From: Puniceicoccales bacterium
GTDB lineage: Bacteria; Verrucomicrobiota; Verrucomicrobiia; Opitutales; JAIRKQ01
DNA length: 9,414 bases
Assembly: GCA_031273725.1 (NCBI GenBank)
Contig: JAISRG010000044.1
Coordinates: 1 to 9,414, forward strand
Reading direction: 5' to 3'
Shown here: positions 7,305-9,414 of the stretch, in pieces
Position numbering within the stretch: position 1 is the first letter of the stretch
Layout: each line of letters begins with the position of its first letter
Translations under genes and position numbers: made by a program
Notes under the pieces: generated by a model
Told to the model about the DNA's origin: nothing
Seen by the model: the letters and a program-made list of their open reading frames with translations, nothing else
The model's database searches: none

Positions 7305-7933
7305 ATTTTGTTGATTGGACATTCATAGGAAGTGGCGCCAAAGTTACTCTCGAATTGTTGTTCGGCGGGCTGTCGATCGGGGTGCCGCTGAGCATAATTT
7401 TGGTCATTCTGAAACGTAAAAATCTCGGAACTTGGTTAATAAATCCATACATTTCCATAATTCGAGGAACGCCACTAATACTGCAATTGAGCCTGATATA
7501 TTTCGCGTCACCGGGAATACTTGGTATCAAATTTACTGTGCTGGAAGCCGGCATAATCGCCTTTGCCCTAAACAATTCGGCCTATATGGCTGAAATATTG
7601 CGGGCCGGAGTAGATAGTGTTCCAAAGGGACAATTCGAGGCAGCGGAAACGTTAAAAATTTCGACATTTTATACGTGGAAAGACATAATTTTACCGCAGG
7701 TATTGGCAAACATTTTGCCGGCTTTCACCAATGAAATCATAACTCTTCTCAAGGAAACAGCCCTGATAGCCACGATCGGCGGAGCGGATATTATGCGAAA
7801 ATCTCAAATGCTTGCAGCCGAGCAATTTACGTACTTTGCTCCTCTATGCATCGCTGGATTTTTATACTACATTCTTGCGGTACTCGTGGAATTTTTGGCA
7901 AAAAAACTGGAGAAAAAAATACACCATGCTTAG
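7301..7933 (+). CDS. Amino-acid ABC transporter permease (ArtQ/GlnP type)
   Basis: Membrane subunit of the importer, HisMQ/GlnP family, 210 residues from this start with about five hydrophobic segments. Family marks in order (this numbering): 'RGTPLILQL' (55-63), 'NNSAYMAEILRAG' (91-103) and the cytoplasmic EAA loop that docks on the ATPase ('EAAETLK' at 113-119, 'ILPQ' at 130-133). The Gly usually found four residues after EAA is Lys119 here. I chose ATG 7301 because it forms the ATGA stop-start overlap with the binding-protein gene and has GGA eight bases upstream; ATG 7289 would add four residues. As it is the only permease in the locus, it probably acts as a homodimer. It is translationally coupled to both neighbours, ending 8 bases inside the ATPase gene. 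The substrate is inferred from context. Confidence 0.92.
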   Translation: MNFVDWTFIGSGAKVTLELLFGGLSIGVPLSIILVILKRKNLGTWLINPYISIIRGTPLILQLSLIYFASPGILGIKFTVLEAGIIAFALNNSAYMAEILRAGVDSVPKGQFEAAETLKISTFYTWKDIILPQVLANILPAFTNEIITLLKETALIATIGGADIMRKSQMLAAEQFTYFAPLCIAGFLYYILAVLVEFLAKKLEKKIHHA

Positions 7934-8594
7934 CATAAAAAATATTTCTAAGTCATTTGCCGGCAATGTAGTCTTGAAAGACATCAGCATGGAAATTGTA
8001 CCCGAAAGTATTGTTGGCATTGCGGGCCCATCCGGTGGTGGAAAATCCACTCTTTTGCGCTGCATACAAGGGTTGAATACTGTCGATTCTGGGCAAATTT
8101 TGTGTGATAGCAAAATAGGATTTATGTTCCAAGATTTCCAATTATTTCCGCATATGACGGTCTGGCAAAACATTCTGTATGCTGCGAAATTGGAAAAAAA
8201 TAAATCGATATATGAACTAGAAGAGCTGGCGCATGGATTACTGAAAAAGCTAGACATCGAATCCCTGGTAGAGCGGTATCCTGGCAATCTCTCTGGGGGG
8301 CAAAAGCAACGCGTCGCACTTGCCCGCAGCCTCATGCTGCAGCCGGATTTGTTGCTTTGTGATGAACCGACATCCGGACTGGATATCGCAACAATGGGCG
8401 AAGTGGTTGATTTATTGAAATCGGTTTGCTCAAAACAAACGGCAATGATTATTGCATCCCATGATTTGGATTTTTTAACGCGCATAGCTGACAGGATTTT
8501 TCTGATTAAAAATGGCCAGATTATTGCGCATATGGTTGTTAAAGATTTAAAAGATCCAATCGGATATCTCAGAACATTATACGGGAAATCGTAG
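7926..8594 (+). CDS. Amino-acid ABC transporter ATP-binding protein (ArtP/GlnQ type)
   Basis: ATPase that powers the importer from the cytoplasmic side. From ATG 7926 it has 222 residues. An ATG at 7812 in this frame would add a sequence that only mirrors the permease gene, so I rejected it. All ABC parts are present: Walker A 'GPSGGGKST' (34-42), Q-loop Gln69, signature LSGGQ (122-126), Walker B 'LLLCDE' (142-147), D-loop SGLD (150-153) and switch His179. Polar amino-acid transporter ATPases usually have about 240-250 residues. The shortfall is mainly between Walker A and the Q-loop, where 'SGQILCDSKIGFMFQ' lacks roughly 20 residues. It overlaps the permease gene by 8 bases. A GGAG lies 13 bases upstream, farther than usual. 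The gene ends 9 bases from the end of argR, which reads the other way. Confidence 0.93.
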   Translation: MLSIKNISKSFAGNVVLKDISMEIVPESIVGIAGPSGGGKSTLLRCIQGLNTVDSGQILCDSKIGFMFQDFQLFPHMTVWQNILYAAKLEKNKSIYELEELAHGLLKKLDIESLVERYPGNLSGGQKQRVALARSLMLQPDLLLCDEPTSGLDIATMGEVVDLLKSVCSKQTAMIIASHDLDFLTRIADRIFLIKNGQIIAHMVVKDLKDPIGYLRTLYGKS

Positions 8595-8603
8595 CGAGAA
8601 GTT

Positions 8604-9089
8604 TTATACTTTCTGTCTACCCAGGGTCGAGGAGGACACATTTCTCCGCGGAATACGTTGCGACGGAAAGAATTCACTACGCAATGCAGACAGAACGCAT
8701 TCCACATCGTCTTTGCGACGTACCAAGACAAGCACCGTATCATCACCGGCAATGGTTCCCAAAATTGGAACGTTTTTACCATTGCCGGCAACGTTGAAAA
8801 TGTATTTCTGGTCGATAGAATAGGCCAGTCCACTGGCACCACCGGGTAGCGTACGCAAAACAATCAATCCGAAATCCGAAACCTTCATGTCCAGGATAGT
8901 TGGAACATCTGCACTGGCATCATTTGGAATGCTGTACCTGCCGGATATTTTGAAAATGCGCAATTTTTTCAACCTGCGAGATAGTGTTGCCTGCGCCACA
9001 ACATGGCCCATAGATCGCAACCTCAGCATAAGGTCGGTCTGAGTTGTGATGTTATTTGTCTCAATCGATTGCAGTATAGCGTCATCCAC
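8604..9089 (-). CDS. argR: Arginine repressor ArgR
   Basis: Arginine-sensing transcription factor, normally hexameric, that binds ARG boxes when loaded with arginine. It has 161 residues from GTG 9089-9087; the upstream frame reaches a stop with no other start, and no Shine-Dalgarno sequence is seen. The N-terminal winged helix-turn-helix spans about 14-53 with the recognition stretch 'QATLSRRLKKL' (33-43). The C-terminal oligomerisation and arginine-binding domain shows 'TLPGGA' (80-85) and 'GTIAGDDT' (111-118), whose two Asp residues (116, 117) contact arginine in known ArgR proteins. After about residue 139 there is a tail of some 20 residues rich in Arg, Lys and Ser that E. coli ArgR lacks. 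The gene is convergent with the transporter, whose promoter has two ARG boxes, and its own promoter overlaps an ARG-like site. With no arg biosynthesis gene in the window, controlling uptake is its likeliest local job. Confidence 0.94.
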   Translation of the reverse strand: MDDAILQSIETNNITTQTDLMLRLRSMGHVVAQATLSRRLKKLRIFKISGRYSIPNDASADVPTILDMKVSDFGLIVLRTLPGGASGLAYSIDQKYIFNVAGNGKNVPILGTIAGDDTVLVLVRRKDDVECVLSALRSEFFPSQRIPRRNVSSSTLGRQKV

Positions 9090-9137
9090 GGTGAAATTGT
9101 TCGATGCGCAATAAAATGCTTATTTTGTCTCTTTGCA

Positions 9138-9151
9138 AGAATAATATTTCA
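9138..9151. promoter_or_regulatory. ARG-box-like site in the argR promoter
   Basis: The core reads, on the plus strand, AGAAT-AATA-TTTCA, 12 of 14 matches to the ARG box consensus; the two mismatches are the first base and the inner A. It overlaps the candidate argR -10 and lies 49 bases upstream of the start codon. This suggests autorepression, as known for ArgR in E. coli. It is weaker than the two boxes before the transporter. Confidence 0.45.
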
Positions 9152-9168
9152 TGTAACGTCGTCATCAA
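9141..9168 (-). promoter_or_regulatory. Candidate argR promoter
   Basis: On the minus strand TTGATG (9168-9163) is followed after 16 bases by TATTAT (9146-9141). These match the sigma-70 -35 at four of six and the -10 at five of six positions. The predicted start lies about 45 bases before the argR GTG. Confidence 0.5.
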
Positions 9169-9232
9169 GATGTTTTACATATGATTACGAATTGGATTGA
9201 ATAACTTCATAAAATGGTCACCATAAAATGCC

Positions 9233-9414
9233 ATGGCAAGCGATGTAATTCCTACTGTTTTGATTATTCGGGATGGCTGGGGCTGTAATCACAGTAGGCA
9301 GGAGGATTTTTGTAATGCAATTTTACAGGCGAACACCCCTTTTTCTGACAATCTGTCTCGAAACTGGCCACGTACGGAAATAGAAGCTTCCGGATTGGCT
9401 GTTGGGTTACCGGA
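9233..9414 (+). CDS. gpmI: 2,3-bisphosphoglycerate-independent phosphoglycerate mutase, 5' part only
   Basis: Glycolytic enzyme interconverting 3- and 2-phosphoglycerate, a metal-dependent member of the alkaline phosphatase superfamily. Only the first 60 codons are in the window. 'VLIIRDGWG' (9-17) contains the metal-binding Asp14; most iPGMs have Leu where Arg13 stands, a variant I associate with Planctomycetes/Verrucomicrobia-like sequences. 'NAILQANTPFSDNL' and 'EASGLAVGLP' at the edge also match the family. ATG 9233 is the only ATG in this frame after an upstream stop at 9224-9226, and it has no Shine-Dalgarno sequence. An ATG at 9228 is in another frame and stops within six codons. The gene is divergent from argR, with 143 bases between them. 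The catalytic Ser region and the rest lie beyond the window. Confidence 0.92.
   Translation, partial: MASDVIPTVLIIRDGWGCNHSRQEDFCNAILQANTPFSDNLSRNWPRTEIEASGLAVGLP

Noticed and set aside
7862..8863. A 333-codon reverse-strand ORF across the ATPase and argR
   Set aside because: It lies antisense to a clear ABC ATPase with all motifs and out of frame with argR; its translation has no family resemblance and is low in structure-like patterning.
9198..9209. TGAA-TAAC-TTCA upstream of gpmI as another ARG box
   Set aside because: The half-sites are too close: the spacing between TGAA and TTCA is two bases shorter than the ARG box requires.

Overview
The window is a moderately AT-rich, gene-dense piece of bacterial chromosome with ordinary housekeeping genes around a small amino-acid uptake locus. 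The protein sequences (transketolase opening with a 'SGHLGMPMGCAEIG' block, phosphoglycerate mutase with 'IIRDGWG', an ArgR next to a three-gene amino-acid ABC transporter) suggest the Planctomycetes-Verrucomicrobia-Chlamydiae group, most likely a verrucomicrobial or Opitutales-like bacterium. That placement is inferred from remembered family patterns; no search was run. Envelope genes (a possible lipoprotein-type binding protein and an AsmA-like protein) fit a diderm cell.

Layout. Bases 1-1070, minus strand: prfB (release factor 2), cut by the left window edge. Bases 1255-3249, plus: tkt (transketolase), divergent from prfB. Bases 3268-6219, plus: a 983-residue membrane-anchored AsmA-like protein, 18 bases behind tkt and probably co-transcribed. 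Bases 6220-6572: a 353-base non-coding stretch rich in inverted repeats, ending in an arginine-repressor-type operator. Bases 6573-8594, plus: three overlapping genes for a polar amino-acid ABC importer (binding protein, permease, ATPase). Bases 8604-9089, minus: argR, convergent with the transporter and 9 bases from it. Bases 9233-9414, plus: start of gpmI, cut by the right edge.

How it works together. The most informative part is the closed circuit formed by the transporter and argR. Two sequences matching the classical ARG box (TGAAT-4 A/T-ATTCA) lie just upstream of the binding-protein gene, one perfect and one with a single mismatch, with a TTGACA element between them. A weaker ARG-box-like site overlaps the -10 of a good candidate argR promoter. 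The simplest reading is that ArgR senses arginine, represses uptake, and represses itself. No arginine biosynthesis gene is visible in the window. A comparable ArgR-controlled transporter arrangement is known in Chlamydia (argR-glnPQ). The 230 bases before the operator hold a strong bulged hairpin, three copies of a 9-base word in two orientations, a third ARG-like palindrome and a GNRA-loop hairpin followed by seven T's. I cannot assign these to a known RNA family.

Most genes here lack a recognisable Shine-Dalgarno sequence, and argR starts with GTG. I saw no tRNA, rRNA, CRISPR array, insertion sequence or prophage gene.
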